From: Draba incana
Lineage: Eukaryota; Streptophyta; Magnoliopsida; Brassicales; Brassicaceae
Reading direction: 5' to 3'
DNA length: 64,000 nucleotides
Assembly: GCA_963576765.1 (NCBI GenBank)
Contig: OY755211.1
Span: 6,700,437 to 6,764,436 of the forward strand
Below are positions 22,791-34,336 of the stretch, in pieces. The position numbers and the translations under genes are program-made. The notes beneath the pieces were generated by a model. The model was given only the letters and a program-made list of their open reading frames with translations, had not been told where the DNA came from and searched no databases. Numbering within the stretch: position 1 is the stretch's first letter; every line of letters starts with the position of its first letter.

Positions 22791-23665
22791 CCCTTACGTC
22801 TGTCGGAAATCTGTCGGAAATATATCTATTTTTTCGACAGAATTCCGACAGATTTAGGGTTTTGAGGTCAAATTCCTGAATTTCGAGAAGACAAAGTCTC
22901 GGCATACAATTCTAACAGCTAAAGTAAAAGACAATTGAACAAATAACCTTGTGGATGATATACAGAACATGATTTGCGGAAAAATCCTAAAAAAAACCAA
23001 ATGTTTATGAATTTGAAAGTAACAATAATATTATCAAGTATTTAATCTTCTAAATCATGCTCCAATCATGCTATTCCCTGGTAACTACGAAAACGGATCG
23101 TTAACAAGCTTTAAACCACACCTCTGTCTGAAATCTGTCGAAAATATATATATATTTCTGACAGATATCCGACGCAATATTCATATCAAGCTAATCTTAA
23201 AAGACGACACGTGCTACCCTTACGTCTGTCAGAAATCTGTCGGAAATATATCTATTTTTCTGACAGAATTCCGACAGATTTAGGGTTTTGATGTCAAATT
23301 CCTGAATTTCGAGAACACAGAGTCTCGGCATACACTTCTAACAGCTAAAGTAAAAGACAATTGAGAAAATAACCTTGTGGATGATATACAGAACATGATT
23401 TGCGATTTGCTCATGTTTGAACCAATAGCATTTCATACAGTTACATATACGTAAACATAGATCTTTACCAAAAAATCCTAAAAAAACCAAATGTTTAGAA
23501 TTTGAAAGTAACAATAATATTATCAAGTATTTAATCTTCTAAATCATGCTCCAATCATGCTATTCCCTTGTAACTACGAAAACGGATCGTTAAGAAGCTT
23601 TAAACCACAAATCTGTCGGAAATATGTTGGAAATATATTTATATTTCCGACAGATTTCCGACAGC
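22777..23665. repeat. Tandem duplication inside the CACTA (unit about 426 bp)
   Basis: GACGACACGTG(T/C)TACCC starts at 22777 and again at 23203. The units remain collinear through TTTAGGGTTTTGA, CTCGGCATACA and AACGGATCGTTAA. The second copy has about 70 extra bases near 23405-23480. The region lies upstream of the TnpA-like gene and adds copies of the TGTCGGAAA word. Confidence 0.85.
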
Positions 23666-23989
23666 CTTTAATCCGTTGGAAATTCTAATTTATTTATAGA
23701 CGCGTCGTCTTCTTCTTCTTCTTCTTCTCCACGCGTAGAAATCCTCCTCCGATCGCCTCCTCCGATCGCGATTTGCCTCCGACCGCCGATTTCGCCGCTT
23801 AGACTCGCCAGAATTCGTCCCCGAGCCACACCACAGCCACGCCGCTCCTCCTGTCCGCAGCCCCGCCGTTCCTCTTCGCCACAGTCGCTCGCCGCTCCTC
23901 CTAGCTGTCGCCGCAGCCTCGCTGTCGCCGCAGCCTTGCCGTCGCCGCAGCCTTGCCGTCGCCGCAGCCTTCTCCACGCCGGATTTGTT

Positions 23990-26314
23990 ATGGCGGATCT
24001 TCCTTCCCATTTGTAAGTATATGAATTGATTTGAGGAATTAGGAATTGATTTAGGATTTGAGATTTTGTGAATTATGTATTGATTTTGTAAATTAGAGAT
24101 TGATTTTGTGAATTTGGAATTGAGTATGTGAATTAGGGATTGAAATTTTGTGAATTAGGTATTGATTTTGTGAATTAGGGATTGATTTTGTGAATTAGGG
24201 TTAGGAAAATGTTTGATTTTTTTGAAATTTATAGATTTTTTTACGGTTAGAATTTATAATTTTTAAACTATTTTACGGATTTATTTAGAATTTTAGAATT
24301 TTAATATTATAAACTTTTAAGTAAATAAATAATTTTTTGAACTTATATATATATTTTATTAATTTATATATAATTAAAGTTTGGAAAAATATATTTTATA
24401 CATTTTTGGAAATATTTCTAGCATTTTATACTAATTTTAAAACAAGTTTTAGGATTTATTTACAATTTTAGAATTTTAATACATTAGAATTTGAAGATAA
24501 TGAATTAATTTGTGAATTAATTTGTAGAATTTGTGAATTAGTTTGTGAATTTAGGGAAATTTGTTTGTCAATTAGTTTGTGAATTTAGGGAAATTTAAGA
24601 AATGTTTGTGAATTAGGATTTAAGCATTGTTAGCATTTTTATACTTAAATTGGTTAGTTTGGAAAAACATGTTAACATTGGTTAATTTTAAATTTTAGAA
24701 TTTTGGAAATTTAAAGCAATGTTTTTTTAAACCATTATATTTTTATAATTATATATTTAACCAATTTCGAAATTTTTATAATTTTTACCATTATTTGAAA
24801 AAATAGATTTTTCATATATTTAAAATATATTTTCATATAAATGTAGGGATTACGGTGGTTTCGCTGCTGCATCTGGCAGCGGCGAACGTCGTCGTCGTGT
24901 GAGTAGATCTCGTTCGACTTCGACGTCTACACCTACACCGTCGTCTACACCTCTACAGACGCCGGCGACACCACCAGCCACTACAGCACTGTCGAAGATT
25001 AGCGTCAAGGACTTCATGGGTCTTCCTGGACGAGAGAGGTTGACTAATCTCCATCCAGACCAGCTCGGTAGAGACAGATGGTAAGTTTTTTGTTCCATTT
25101 CTGTTTTTTTAATAAATTTAATTAATTGTGACTAATGTTATTATATTGTTACATTTTTTCCCGTAGGTTTGGTGATTCTCGCAGCGGGATTTCGAAGTCC
25201 CTCAACAAGATGGAAAACTCTTTGCTCAGCCGTCCTTATGTGACGTACACCTCCATGCCACTGGAGGATCAAGAAATGTGGTTTCGCCAATTTGCGGTAA
25301 GTCATCTGTTTTCACAATTTTTACTTTCATTTAAATTATTATTATTTATATTTAATGTTCCTTTTTGCAGCAAGAATTTAGGTGGGAACCACACTTGACC
25401 GCTCTGGTCAGGAGGGAATTCGACTCTTATGCAGGAGTGCACTACTCGAAGAAGCTGTTCGAGTGGAAGGATAAGTGGCAACACGGTCAGGTGCCAAAGG
25501 AGATGAAAGAGAAGACGGAGTTGTTGAACGGGTTTATCGCATATTGGCAACTAGAGGCTACCAAGGAGAGCTCTACATATCACTCTAGCAACCGGAACAG
25601 CACGCGCAAGGGCAAGGGTGCAGCCACCCACAACCTTGGAGCTACCAGAAAGAAGACAAAGGTTAGGGATATGGTAAGTTTTTTATGTACGTCTTGATTT
25701 TTTTTTTAGTTTTATACATTTATATTATCAAATAAATATCTAACAACTGCAGGCTAAGAAGTTGGGTCGGGAACCCAACAACTTGGATCTTCTGCTAGTA
25801 ACACACACCGGCAAGGATGGTGTCGTCCAGGATCCAGTAGCTAAGGAGATTCAGGAGAGCGTCCGAAGAATGGAAGACGAGTACATTCTGTCTCAGCCAT
25901 CCATCGACGGAACCCCTCCCCTCACCCAAGCCCCGGACGACATCATCAACCAATTCGTCTTAGAGGTATGTAAAATTTAAAATAGTTTTCAAGTCTTTTT
26001 CATTTACAATTTAATTTGTTCCGCAGGTTGCTCCGCAGAGCAAAGGGCGGATTTATGGTCTTCCCGACGATGCAGGATCATCGGGGTCTTCTCGTTACTA
26101 CAACGAGTCATCTGAGCTGAGAGCCCAGATGCAGGAGAAGGACGCCGAAATTTCAGAATTGAAGACGACGGTCCAACAGATACAAGATGCACATAAGGCC
26201 ATAGAAGCCGAGCGGGAGAAGGAGAGAGCCGAGCGGGACAAGGAGAGGGAGATGATGCAACGGATGATGGAGTACTTGGGACGCAACCCGGATTTTCCAG
26301 GGCCCACCATTTAG
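23990..26314 (+). CDS. TnpA-like CACTA-encoded protein (plant En/Spm transposase family), six exons, intact
   Basis: Exons 23990-24012, 24847-25080, 25167-25296, 25371-25673, 25753-25965 and 26027-26314 join in frame at GT-AG borders to 1,191 nt (396 residues) with no internal stop. The N-terminus is Ser/Thr/Pro-rich. The middle (KDFMGLPGRERLTNLHPDQ, NKMENSLLSRPYVTY, KELGREPNNL-like text) matches the plant transposase family found as the second CACTA protein. The C-terminus (about residues 320-380, MQEKDAEISELK ... EREKERAERDKERE) is a charged coiled coil suited to dimerisation. TnpA of En/Spm binds subterminal repeats, helps bring the ends together and affects methylation and transcription. 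The codon frame is clean, unlike the neighbouring transposase gene. The 834-bp first intron and the GC-rich leader 23700-23990 are notable. The exon borders are my reading. Confidence 0.85.
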
Positions 26315-26484
26315 ATTTTTATTTTCAACGTTTTTGTAAAACAATATTACTTTTTATTTCTACTTTTAATTTTATTTTAATTTCTACTTTTAATTTTATT
26401 GTAATTTAAATAATTCAAATTTTAAATTTATATTAAATTAATTATTATTTAATTTATTATCATTTTTAATAATTTCTACGACTA

Positions 26485-26614
26485 CGTCGGAAATCTGTCG
26501 GAAATAAATACGTCGGAAATCTGTCGGAAATAAATACGTCGGAAATCTGTCGGAAATAAATACGTCGGAAATCTGTCAGAAATAAATACGTCGGAATTCT
26601 GTCGGAAACAAAAC
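26485..26614. repeat. Five tandem 26-bp subterminal repeats of the CACTA element
   Basis: CGTCGGAAATCTGTCGGAAA plus TAAATA starts at 26485, 26511, 26537, 26563 and 26589. The last copy is degenerate. Each unit has two direct CGGAA(A/T) cores spaced like TnpA sites. Inverted copies follow to 26850. Confidence 0.9.
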
Positions 26615-27009
26615 CGACAGATTTCCGACAGCTGTATATCCGACGGGATTCCGACGTGTTGCCGGACTCCGGCAAGCTGTCGGAATTCCGTCGGATATAC
26701 AACTGTCAGAAATCTGTCGGAAATTTGTGACGGATTTCCGACAGACTTACCATTTCCGACAAGATAGAAACGATGGACATATCCGTCGGCAATCTGTCGG
26801 AAAACGCATATTCCGACAGACTTCCGACGGATATTTCCGTCGGTTTCTCGCTGTTTTCTTGTAGTGACTATAAACACTTAGATTTATTATTTCACTCGAA
26901 CAAATTCAAATTAAAAATATTAAAACCCTAGCTTGTATCTATTCAAGCTGTATATTATTTTAGAAAGGAAACTGTGTGCGCGCGCATCCATATGCATAGC
27001 TGATATCCT

Positions 27010-27479
27010 TTAAGCGCATTCGAAACCAGATGGGAGCTTTTTGTTGCAAGCGTTGAGAAGAAGGCTGAGAGATATAGGTACGTTAAGGTTGATTCCTAGA
27101 ACGTTAGCCCTAAGAGCAGTGCAAAGACAGACCGCAGCCTTGAGGTCAACCAAACCTTGGACAAGCGAGCAGCATTGTTTAGATGATTGTTGACCCAACT
27201 GTATGTTGAGTAGGCCACTTAGGACGTTTCCACATACACCAAGTTTGAGGGCATCAATAGGACAGTTTTTGGATGAGCCAGGGCTTGGGACCGAAGGAGT
27301 TGGGACCGAAGGAGTTGGAACCTTGGGAGTTGGGACTGACGGAGTTGGGACCTTGGGGCTTGGGGAAGGCTTGGAACCTTAGGGGTACAACCACAATCAT
27401 GAGTTGCACTGGTGAAGGTGAAAAAGAGGATGTTGAGAGCGAAGAAAAGAGCTAGAGAGGCTGAGTTCTTTGAAGCCAT
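27010..27479 (-). pseudogene. Hybrid proline-rich protein (EARLI1/AZI1-like), copy B, frameshifted
   Basis: The signal peptide (MASKNSASLALFFALNILFF) starts at 27479. A single frameshift at about 27385, in the Pro-rich repeat, shifts the reading frame. The eight-cysteine domain is otherwise complete down to the stop at 27010-27012 (NCPID ... QCCSLVQGL ... AVCLCTALRANVLG ... FECA). No other lesion was found, and the TATA box is retained (27570-27578). The copy may be a recent pseudogene or a sequencing error. Its sequence is more diverged from copies A and C than those two are from each other. Confidence 0.85.
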
Positions 27480-27569
27480 TCTTGTTACAAAAGATAGATT
27501 CAATGTTTTAGAGATTATTGAATGTGTTTGAGAGAGATAGTGATGAAAATAAATGAAGAGGAGGTGGGA

Positions 27570-27578
27570 GTATTTATA
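27570..27578 (-). promoter_or_regulatory. TATA box of HyPRP copy B
   Basis: CTATAAATA-type word on the minus strand, about 90 bp upstream of the start codon, in the same context (CCCTATAAATAC) as the other copies. Confidence 0.65.
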
Positions 27579-27941
27579 GGGTTTTAAGAAGAGTGTGAAG
27601 AGGATCAACTTGTTTTTATACATCTAAATATATATATTCTTTTATCCTTTGTGTAGATATGTAGTACCTCAAGATTATTTTGAACGTCGTTTGTATATTT
27701 TTATTAAAAAAATATTTTATTCGTACATTCGTATTAGTATTATTGTCAACTTGTCAATGCTGTTATTATCGCCACCATCATGAGTTCATGAACCAATTGC
27801 ACATTATTCATATTCCCTTTGGCTCGTAGTGTTTTAATTTACTTCAACAGCTATATACATTTAGGTCGGTAGGTAAAATCTCAGCCATTACGAAATGTTG
27901 AAAAGAAACGTACGTAAATGTCTTCTAAATATTTGGAGCAC

Positions 27942-29022
27942 TGATATGCTCAGGTTTTAACCCGAAATAAACACTGTAAGTGCACAAGCACACAGTAGTA
28001 TATTCAGGGATCGAATCCACAAGGACCAAGTGTTACACAACAGATTATAAACTATTGAACTAAGCTAAGCAGAAAATAAAGATTGGGTGATGTTATCAAA
28101 ATTAAAGACAAGATTGCAAGTAAAACGATTTAAATTCAGATTAATAAAAGCGTTAGGCAATAGGAAATTCGCAGGAAATCACATTCATAAACCAGACAAC
28201 TATTCAGATTCTAATATGCATGCATCTCAAACTCAAAACACTGATATAAATTGCTACACTTTCGTGATAACAATTACTTTCCCTAGAGATCCGAGTGCCT
28301 AAACTTTCGTTTGGTCACGGCTATCCTAGACAAGCATTACAGTTCAGGTTTTATCAGTACATAATACTCTATAACTAACCTTTCGAATTGTTATAACGCA
28401 TTATTCATCAACAGTATTTCTAGCAATACACAAGCTTTTGGAATGTGTATCAACCTAAGATCTAGTAATTAAATGGCCAGTTCAATCGTAGCATTATGCC
28501 TAACAGTGATGAAGATGGTAATTGATAAGCAACCTATTTGTGTCTAGTTTAATTTGTGAGATCCATCGAAAACCCTAAAACCTAACTAGAAAACTACTCA
28601 AACATGGAAAGCATAACGAAAGCAATAGATGAAAACTGCATAATCAATAAAAGATAAATCAATAGGGTTTAGAAATCTTCTCCAAAGGTAGATGAGATCT
28701 TCTCCCAATTACAACTCTCAATCTCTAAAAGTCTGAATAAAAAGTGATAAAAACGTCCATGTCTCAAATAACAAAACCCTACGGCTATTTATAGGATAAA
28801 ACGGAATCTGGAAAATTTCCTAAAAATTTGGGGACTGGACCGGTCGGTCTGGACCAGTTTCCAGAAAACTCCAATTTTCGCTCAATTGCTCAAATCTCCT
28901 TCCCAAACGCGTGCGGTTCCAAATCTTCGAGTATGGATCTAAATATCAACTCAAAACAACTCAAAAGACTCTGAAAACTCGTTAAACTCGTGGTAAAGAA
29001 CGTCCAAATTCACGTTATATCA
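27942..29022 (-). repeat. 3' LTR of gypsy-type element 1
   Basis: 1,081 bp. On the minus strand it starts TGATATAACGTG and ends CTGAGCATATCA. The polypurine tract on that strand (29035-29023, AAGTCTTGGGGAG) abuts it. It contains one GGACCGGTCGGTC palindrome near 28843. Confidence 0.88.
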
Positions 29023-30154
29023 ACTCCCCAAGACTTAAATCTTTGCTTGTCCTCAAGTGAAGACAAACTAGAAATAGATTCAAGGGAGCTATAAAAACCA
29101 ACCTAACCTTCGTGAGTTGAATGCAATCCTTTAGGACCCCACAGATGTAATGCTAACAACCCTGAAAACTCATAAACAGATCAAAAACCAAGATGGTACT
29201 TCATGTACTTTGCCAAATACATAGCAATGTTACCATACTCAAGTTTCTATGTCTCAGCGACTCTTCACTAAGGTCCAGAAATCTTACCTCAAGGGAAAAT
29301 GTCGGTCGCATAAGGGTTAAGGTTTTGGGCTATTTAGTGGTGGTGTGAAAGTGTTTAGGCTAACCTCAGTCGCGGCCGAATGCAAGTCATGGCACAAAAT
29401 CCCAAGAGAACGAAATCCAAAGATGATGCACAACTTTTCAAACTGAAGACCTTTTTCTTTATTTAGATGAAAACTTTCTGCTTATCTAAAGAACTAATGC
29501 TAAGAATAAGAAATATAAATGTGCTTATAAATATACATGTAAAATCTGAGGTTTTATTCTAATCCCTTTCAACTTTTTTTTTCGTTTTTTTTTTCTTTTT
29601 AATAATAATTTTTTGACTAAAAGTGAGTCTGGCCATTAGGAGTCCTGAAGAGAGGATAGTGTTTGAAAAAGGATAGGACTCCTAACGTGGTTGATACTTC
29701 TTATGCGATTTCGAATTCCCTGAGTTAAGAAAACAGACCAAAGCAAAGAGTGTCAGCATTAGCTTTCAAGGAGACGGGAGCCTTCTGGTAACACTGATCC
29801 GCGTATGGCGTTTTTATCTTCCCATTGCTTTGGTTAGTCACTGTTAATCTAAAAAAAAAATGTTAGCAAACATCATGTGGTCCTAGAATTGCACACATAT
29901 CACAAAGGTTTATTATAAAATGAAAATAAGAAAACTAAAACATAATTAGTACTAATAGTACTTCCCCCCAGACTTACTTCACATCGACCCGGTGTGAAAA
30001 TAAATCCAAAGGAAAGAACTATCAAAAGAAAAAAAATAAAATGAAAATGAAAGAGAAGAAAAGAAAATCTAACTCGTCATCATAACTCTGGAAACTCAGC
30101 AGGATCGATGTCGTCATCGTGTGATGAAAGGGCAGGAGTGAATTGCGCAACATA

Positions 30155-30430
30155 AGACCGGTTCAGAGGGAATGGGCGGGTGGGTGACGCATTGGACAAT
30201 GACTGGGGCTGGGGACCGACCGGCCTCGGCTCTGGGCAAGGGCAGTCATAGATGGTTACACTCGGGACCAGCCGTTCTCACTTTAGGACCGGTCGTTCTG
30301 CGTGATGCATGGGACCGATCGGTCGGAATTGGGGACCGACCGGTCCTGATTCCAGGGGACTTTGCCGTTCCTTGTGACCCACTAGACCGACCAGTCCACT
30401 TCTGGACTGACCGATCCAAATGTCTGGGGT
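30155..30430. repeat. Cluster of GACCGNNCGGTC palindromes in element 1
   Basis: About eight variants occur in 270 bp, for example GACCGACCGGCC (30214), GACCGGTCGTTC (30288), GACCGATCGGTC (30312), GACCGACCGGTC (30335), GACCGACCAGTC (30384) and GACTGACCGATCC (30404). One more copy lies in each LTR. The segment is GC-rich against an AT-rich background and lies between the protease ORF and the polypurine tract. The short ORFs here are shadows. Confidence 0.85.
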
Positions 30431-30533
30431 TCTGTCCAAAGTTCTGTGACAAAAGTTCCTAAGGAAAACCAAAGGGAAAAACAAAAGCAAAGGTAAAGTT
30501 GAAAAAGAATGAAATATGAAAGCATGTATTTAC

Positions 30534-30572
30534 ACTTACAAGTGGGTTGCCTCCCACCAAGCGCTTTGTTTA
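30534..30572 (-). other. Conserved post-protease hairpin, element 1
   Basis: On the minus strand AAGCGCTTG is followed by a GTGGG/CCCAC stem with loop AGGCAA, then TTGTAAGT. The same block follows the protease of element 2 at 48145-48177. Its position right after the ORF and its survival in two diverged elements suggest a functional RNA structure (packaging, splicing or export are possible). Confidence 0.75.
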
Positions 30573-30599
30573 ACGTCGTTAGCTCGACGTGTGTGCCCT

Positions 30600-31430
30600 T
30601 TAGGCGTCTGGTGGATCTTCTGGAGGTTTTGCTCCTCCCTTATCCTTCAGGAAACTTGTAGCTCTTATCATAACACTAGACTTTTCAGCTCCCCCAGACT
30701 TATCAGAAACAATCCCAGGAAAAAGTCTCATCGTGTTCTTCAGCATCTGTTGAATAACAGCTTCTCCTTTCTCCTGTACATCTGAAGGGATGATGATCTT
30801 GAACTCGGAGAATGGTTTGGTAGCTTTCTTGCGCTTAACCTTGATGTGATTCGCCTCGTCTTTAAGAACTGAAAAATGTGGTTTGCTTGCTTCAGGAACA
30901 ACTATCGCAGGTATCACAGCAGGAGCATTCTGAAACTTCCTCTTGTAATCTCCAGGATCTAAAGCCAGCTTCTTTGCTTTATGCACTGTCCAACAAGCAA
31001 TGTCCTCAAGAAGGATCGCTGGATAGAAGATCTCTTTGTCAATCTTGGTGAAGGATATTCTCTGATTAGGGAAATCCAAGATTGCGCCCACAGTAGCAAG
31101 GAAGGACGAGCCGAGAACCATTGGCTTAGTAGTCTCAATAATGTAGAAATCAGCTGGCACTAGACAATCTCCTATTCGAATGTGTAGATTTGAAATAAAT
31201 CCTGCAGGAGCTACTAAAGAAGAGTCAACCAAATCAACGAAAGCATCTGAAGGTTGAATATTCGAGATAGCCAGCTTCTTTACAACATCATGAGATATGA
31301 CGTTCACGTTTACTCCTGTATCTAAAAGTGTGCCTTCCAATTCCATTCCATTAATTGAACATGGAACAATGAACTGCCACAGATTATTAAGCTTGGGTAG
31401 CTTCTTTAGCGACGGTTGAGCAAGCTTCTC
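30600..31430 (-). pseudogene. Aspartic protease (retropepsin) region of gypsy-type element 1
   Basis: An open stretch of 248 codons from ATG 31346, with in-frame homology continuing upstream to about 31430. It carries the retropepsin LLDTGVNVNVIS active-site text and the downstream PMVLGSSFLATVGA strand typical of plant gypsy proteases. The C-terminal 100 residues (FKIIIPSDVQEKGEAVIQ, MRLFPGIVSDKSGG) also occur in element 2 (RIVVPQELKDQGEAILQ, MRLFPETVSDKSGG). The reading frame then ends in EDPPDA with no reverse transcriptase behind it. The frame itself is undamaged, but it is cut off from gag by stops. Confidence 0.82.
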
Positions 31431-31559
31431 GCCTGTTGTTAACTCTGGAGTTATGCCCCTGGATTCAACGGAAACTATCGAATATGGCAGTGGCGGCTTG
31501 TAGACTCGTTCACTCTAGAAACAAAAATGATAAAACAGCCTTTCTTTTGATTTTGTTCT

Positions 31560-33001
31560 CCTTTAGCCGGAAGGGTTCCTTGCTGTCGCTTGACAGCTTT
31601 TGCTTGTTGTGCCACTTGAGTGTCAAGCATCTTTAGATGAGTGGTCACAGCTTCTAGTCGCCCATTGATGTCTGAAATGGCGCTGGAACTCTACTGCTGA
31701 TTAGCTAACATAAGTTGCATCATAGCCTTGAGCTCATCGTTGGGGTTAGAGGGTGGAGGTTGAGGAGCTTGTTGTCTAGGCTGGAATTGATTCTGATTTT
31801 GATACCCGGAGACTGAATTCTGTCCATACTGCCTCTGATAGCCAGCATTGTAACCTGTAAATCATTGACCACCTACAAAGTTGACCTCCTGAGTATCCTT
31901 TTAAACCAATGCAACTGGCTCTGAATAGCAGATCGCATCTCAAGCGTTCCCAACCATACTAATGCCCTGATGGCTACCTTGCATAAAGTCCCTGATCTTA
32001 GTAGCTGTTAGTTCTACTATCTTTGCTGCAGAAAGTGTCTCAACACTGCAGACTCTCTTTGATCTATCATATTCAACACACTGATTGCTGGAGCTCTGCA
32101 CCATGTTGTCAATCAACCTGTAGGCCCCTTCTCTGCTCTGTGTCATGAAGTCACCATTATTGGAGGCATTAAGACTGCTCATGTATTCCCAGGAGACTCC
32201 ATCATAGAACGTCCTAAGCATCTGCTCCTCAGTAAACCCATGGTGAGGGCACTCTCTGCGGTACTCCTTAAACCTATCCCAGGCTTGAGCGAATGACTCT
32301 CCACCTTTCTGCGCAAAGTTGCTGATCCTGCCTCTAAGCTGAGCTGTCTTGGACTTAGTGTAGAAGTAGTCCAGGAAGGCGGCTCTAGCTTCATCCCAAC
32401 CGTTCAGAGAGTGTGGAGGAAGTGACTTGAGCCACCTCAAAGCTTTGTCAGCGAGAGAGTGCTTGAACAGCTTGCAGTTGAGGTAGTCAGATGGTACCCC
32501 ATTAGCCTTGGTCGTCTCGCAGACTTCTTCAAAGTTCTCAATATGATCCATGGGATTCTCAGAAGCCAACCCATGGAACACGTGTCTCTCTACCAGATTA
32601 ATCAGTTGTGCCTTAATCTCGAAGTCATTCCTCTGAATCTCAGGGACACGAATGGCTGATCTGTTCTGGTAGTAAGTGTGGACATTGTCCCCTTCTCCGA
32701 TTCCTCTCTGCGGTGGAGGATTCCGTCTTGTTGGTGGCATATGCTGTGCCATCATCCTAGCAAACTGCTCTTGCATCTGCTGCATCTGCTGTTGCGCCTG
32801 CTGCGCGCTCGCTGCAGTTGCAACACGGATCTACTCTATCTGGTCAAACAAGGCAGCTTGAAGACCCTCATTATCAGCCTGTTCTACTACCTCCATAACT
32901 GGCAAAAGGTTCTTCTTAGCTTTGTTAGCCCTTTCTACTCTGGCTAGTTCTTTGTTTGAGAGTGATGTCAGAGGTTCAATGCGATTACTTCTCCTCTGCA
33001 T
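31560..33001 (-). pseudogene. Gag of gypsy-type element 1
   Basis: Starts at ATG 33001 (MQRRSNRIEPLTSL). One in-frame TAG lies at about 32834. The long frame 32785-31940 contains a Gln-rich coiled-coil head and the Retrotrans_gag core (WLKSLPPHSLNGWDEARAAF, FKEYRRECPHHGFTEEQML). Further fragments, including QRQYGQNSVSGYQ and a C-terminal SAISDINGRLEA coiled coil, extend to about 31560 after more stops and frame changes. No zinc knuckle was seen. The usual role is capsid assembly. Confidence 0.82.
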
Positions 33002-33102
33002 ACACCTGAAAGCACAACCAAAGACAAAAACAAAAAGAAAAATAAATTAGTAAAGTACTTAGACAAAATTCGCAAATCAAATCTGATGGTAAACACAATT
33101 GG

Positions 33103-33120
33103 TCCCCGACAAAGGCGCCA
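33103..33120 (-). other. Primer-binding site, tRNA-Asp type, element 1
   Basis: On the minus strand, six bases after the LTR end, TGGCGCCTTTGTCGGGGA matches the complement of the 3' end of plant tRNA-Asp at 16 of 18 positions. This is the PBS type of Athila/Tat-lineage gypsy elements. Confidence 0.8.
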
Positions 33121-33126
33121 AAAACT

Positions 33127-34250
33127 TGATATGCTCAGGTTTTAACCCGAAATAAACACTGCAAGTGCACAGGCACACAGTAGTATAATCAGGGATCGAA
33201 TCCACAAGGACCAAGTGTTACACAACAGATTATAAACTATTGAACTAAGCTAAGCAGAAAATAAAGATAGGGTGATGTTATCAAAATTAAAGACAAGATT
33301 GTAAGTAAAACGATTTAAATTCAAGTTAATAAAAGCGTTAGGCAATATGAAATTCACATAAAATCACATTCATAAACCAGACAACTATTCAGATTCTAAT
33401 ATGTATGCATCTCAAACTCAAAACACTGATATAAATTGCTCCACTTTCGTGATAACAATTACTTTCCCTAGAGATCCGAGTGCCTAAACTTTTGTTTGGT
33501 TACGGCTATCCTAGACAAGCATTACAGTTCAGGTTTTATCAGTTCATAATACTCTATAACTAACCTTTCGAATTGTTATAACGCATTATTCATCAACAGT
33601 AGTTCTAGCAATTAATACACAAGCTTTTGGAATGTGTATCAACCTAAGATCTAGTAATTAAATGGTCAGTTCAATCCTAGCATTATGCCTAACAGTGATG
33701 AAGATGGTAATTGATAAGCAACCTATTTGTGTCTAGTTTAATCTGTGAGATCCATTGAAAACCCTAAAACCTAACTAGAAAACTACTTAGACATGGAAAG
33801 CATAACGAAAGCAATAGATGAAAACTACATAATCAATAAAAGATAAATCTATAGGGTTTAGAAATCTTCTCCAAAGGTAGATGAGATCTTCTCCTAATTA
33901 CAACTCTCAATCTCTAAAAGTCTGAATAAAAAGTGATAAAAACGTACATGTCTCAAATAACAAAACCCTACGGGTATTTATAGGATAAAACGGAATCTGG
34001 AAAATTTCCTAAAAATCTGGGGACTGGACCGGTCGGTCCAGTTTCCAGAGGCCAAAAATCTGCAAATCTTCAAATAGGGACCAATTTCCAGAAAACTCCA
34101 ATTTTCTCTCAATTGCTCAAATCTTCTTTCCAAACGCGTGCGGTTCCAAATCTTCAAGTATGGATCTAAATATCAACTCAAAACAACTCAAAAGACTCTG
34201 AAAACTCGTTAAACTCGTGGTAAAGAACGTCCAAATTCACGTTATATCAA
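33127..34250 (-). repeat. 5' LTR of gypsy-type element 1
   Basis: 1,124 bp with the same ends as 27942-29022. It differs by scattered substitutions and a local duplication next to the GGACCGGTCGGTCC palindrome near 34030. The sequence beyond 34250 is element-internal, not host. Confidence 0.88.
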
Positions 34251-34336
34251 CTCCCCTAGACTTAAATCTTTGCTTGTCCTCAAGTGAAGACAAACTAGAA
34301 ATAGATTCAAGGGAGCTATAAAAACCAAACTAACCT

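Larger units (their letters stand above)
18411..26866 (+). mobile_element. CACTA (En/Spm-type) transposon, 8,456 bp, TSD ACT
   Basis: Termini are CACTACAAGAAAACAG and CTGTTTTCTTGTAGTG, with the 3-bp duplication ACT at 18408-18410 and 26867-26869. Both ends carry many copies of CGGAAATCTGTCGGAAA-type words, the expected TnpA-binding subterminal repeats. Two genes lie in the same direction: a tnp2/TnpD-type transposase (broken) and a TnpA-like gene (intact). A 164-bp palindrome and a 426-bp tandem duplication lie between them. Confidence 0.95.
27942..34336 (-). mobile_element. RT-less gypsy-type retrotransposon 1 (gag-protease only), with remnant of a second internal region
   Basis: Read on the minus strand: LTR 34250-33127, tRNA-Asp-type PBS, gag, protease, polypurine tract, LTR 29022-27942. 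No reverse transcriptase or integrase sequence is present in about 4.1 kb of internal DNA. Outside the 5' LTR, at 34251-34336, the sequence found at the 3' end of the internal region (29023-29108) occurs again, so the element once belonged to a tandem LTR-internal-LTR-internal array. It sits in the 5' flank of HyPRP copy B. Confidence 0.88.

Noticed and set aside
23690..24010. Arg-rich minus-strand ORF of 106 codons
   Set aside because: It lies over the GC-rich leader of the TnpA-like gene and is a product of CGCCG-type repeats.
26466..26877. Repetitive minus-strand ORFs (ISDRFPTYLF type repeats)
   Set aside because: They translate the 26-bp CACTA subterminal repeats, which explain the periodic protein.
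30155..30430. CRISPR-like or satellite reading of the GACCG cluster
   Set aside because: Units are irregularly spaced and palindromic within a plant retrotransposon; there is no repeat-spacer regularity.
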